Part shown: positions 42,466 to 42,765 of the stretch, piece by piece
Position numbering within the stretch: the first letter of the stretch is position 1
Layout of the letters: each line of letters opens with the position of its first letter
Assembly: GCA_002708825.1 (NCBI GenBank)
Contig: PAPF01000038.1
Location: forward strand, 1 to 42,765
DNA from: Phyllobacteriaceae bacterium
GTDB lineage: Bacteria; Pseudomonadota; Alphaproteobacteria; Rhizobiales; Rhizobiaceae
Direction: 5' to 3'
Length of the DNA: 42,765 nucleotides
Made by a program: the position numbers and the translations under genes
Notes under the pieces: generated by a model
Database searches by the model: none
What the model was told of the DNA's origin: nothing
Seen by the model: only the letters and a program-made list of their open reading frames with translations

Positions 42466-42765
42466 ATGACCAGGGAACACGAAGGTAACCTCCCAGGGGT
42501 GCCCGAAGAGATTATCCGGCATTTCGATCAATGGCAGGCAGAGGGCGTCGATGCCACGAATTGCCCGGTTCGTGACGTGCTCGACCGTATCGGCGACAAA
42601 TGGTCGGTGCTGATCCTCATGATGCTTGCGCGCGAGCCGAAGCGGTTCAGTGCATTGAATAAGGCCGTCGGCGACATCTCCAAACGAATGCTGACACAAA
42701 CGCTGAGAGCATTGCAGCGCGATGGACTGGTTGAGAGGACCGTTTATCCAACGACACCGCCGAGG
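42466..42765 (+). CDS. HxlR-family (DUF24) redox-type regulator, 3' end cut by window
   Basis: The first 100 codons, open to the window end. ATG 42466 follows AAGGAGG. The HxlR domain reads [20 protein letters not shown], then [20 protein letters not shown] and [20 protein letters not shown]. Cys33 in TNCPVRD is at the position used for thiol sensing in QorR/YodB-type members. It is divergent from quinone-reductase genes, so it probably derepresses them on quinone or disulfide stress. No odd features in the visible part. Confidence 0.88.
   Translation, partial: MTREHEGNLPGVPEEIIRHFDQWQAEGVDATNCPVRDVLDRIGDKWSVLILMMLAREPKRFSALNKAVGDISKRMLTQTLRALQRDGLVERTVYPTTPPR

Noticed and set aside
1-42765. 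tRNA genes, CRISPR arrays, intact insertion sequences, attachment-site repeats
   Set aside because: I looked for cloverleaf-like segments, regularly spaced repeats, transposase motifs and flanking direct repeats and saw none that I could support.

Overview
The window looks like accessory DNA of an alphaproteobacterium, most likely a Hyphomicrobiales (rhizobial/Phyllobacteriaceae-type) soil or aquatic bacterium. This rests on the high GC, the rhizobial plasmid-type DUF1612 protein at the left end, the density of ABC/TRAP transporters and the LysR/MarR/AraC regulators. No rRNA, tRNA, CRISPR array or intact insertion sequence was seen. The genus assignment is inference.

Layout. (1) 1-6000: a plasmid/ICE-like patchwork with a DUF1612 DNA-binding protein, a drug/metabolite exporter facing an AraC regulator, a type IV AbiE toxin-antitoxin pair with two palindromic operators, and a probably broken membrane-protein gene. 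(2) 6083-19772: a LysR regulator, apparently started at CTG, faces one long plus-strand unit. The unit holds a CUT2-type ABC importer (two permeases, binding protein, double ATPase), in which one permease is fused to a strictosidine-synthase-like propeller, followed by a second free propeller protein, a 3-hydroxyacyl-CoA-dehydrogenase-type enzyme, an aldehyde dehydrogenase and a DctPQM TRAP importer. Substrate unknown. (3) 19808-34626: an aromatic-acid island. It has mobA (3-hydroxybenzoate 4-monooxygenase) with a divergent MarR regulator, then a complete set for phthalate to protocatechuate: pht3 oxygenase, pht2 reductase, pht4 dihydrodiol dehydrogenase and pht5 decarboxylase. A dedicated nadC recalls Burkholderia ophE. 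A TAXI-TRAP transporter, a second MarR regulator, an EamA transporter and a class II aldolase/decarboxylase-type enzyme complete it. Both routes end at protocatechuate; no ring-cleavage genes lie here. (4) 34876-42765: a redox island. It holds an MFS exporter, group III truncated haemoglobin and Fe-S-type regulator facing sodB, fdxA, a flavin reductase and a DoxX-like protein, then a luciferase-like monooxygenase and two quinone-reductase-type enzymes facing an HxlR regulator that runs off the end.

The most striking signal is a 12-bp palindrome, TTAG-N4-CTAA, found at three divergent or outward-facing promoters: twice between pht3 and pht2, once before the TAXI binding protein and once before the EamA/aldolase pair. 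Each copy sits between -35 and -10 or at the start point of a recognisable promoter. It defines a phthalate regulon for which the MarR protein at 29176-29679 is the natural candidate repressor. It ties uptake, ring oxidation and two uncharacterised genes into one circuit.
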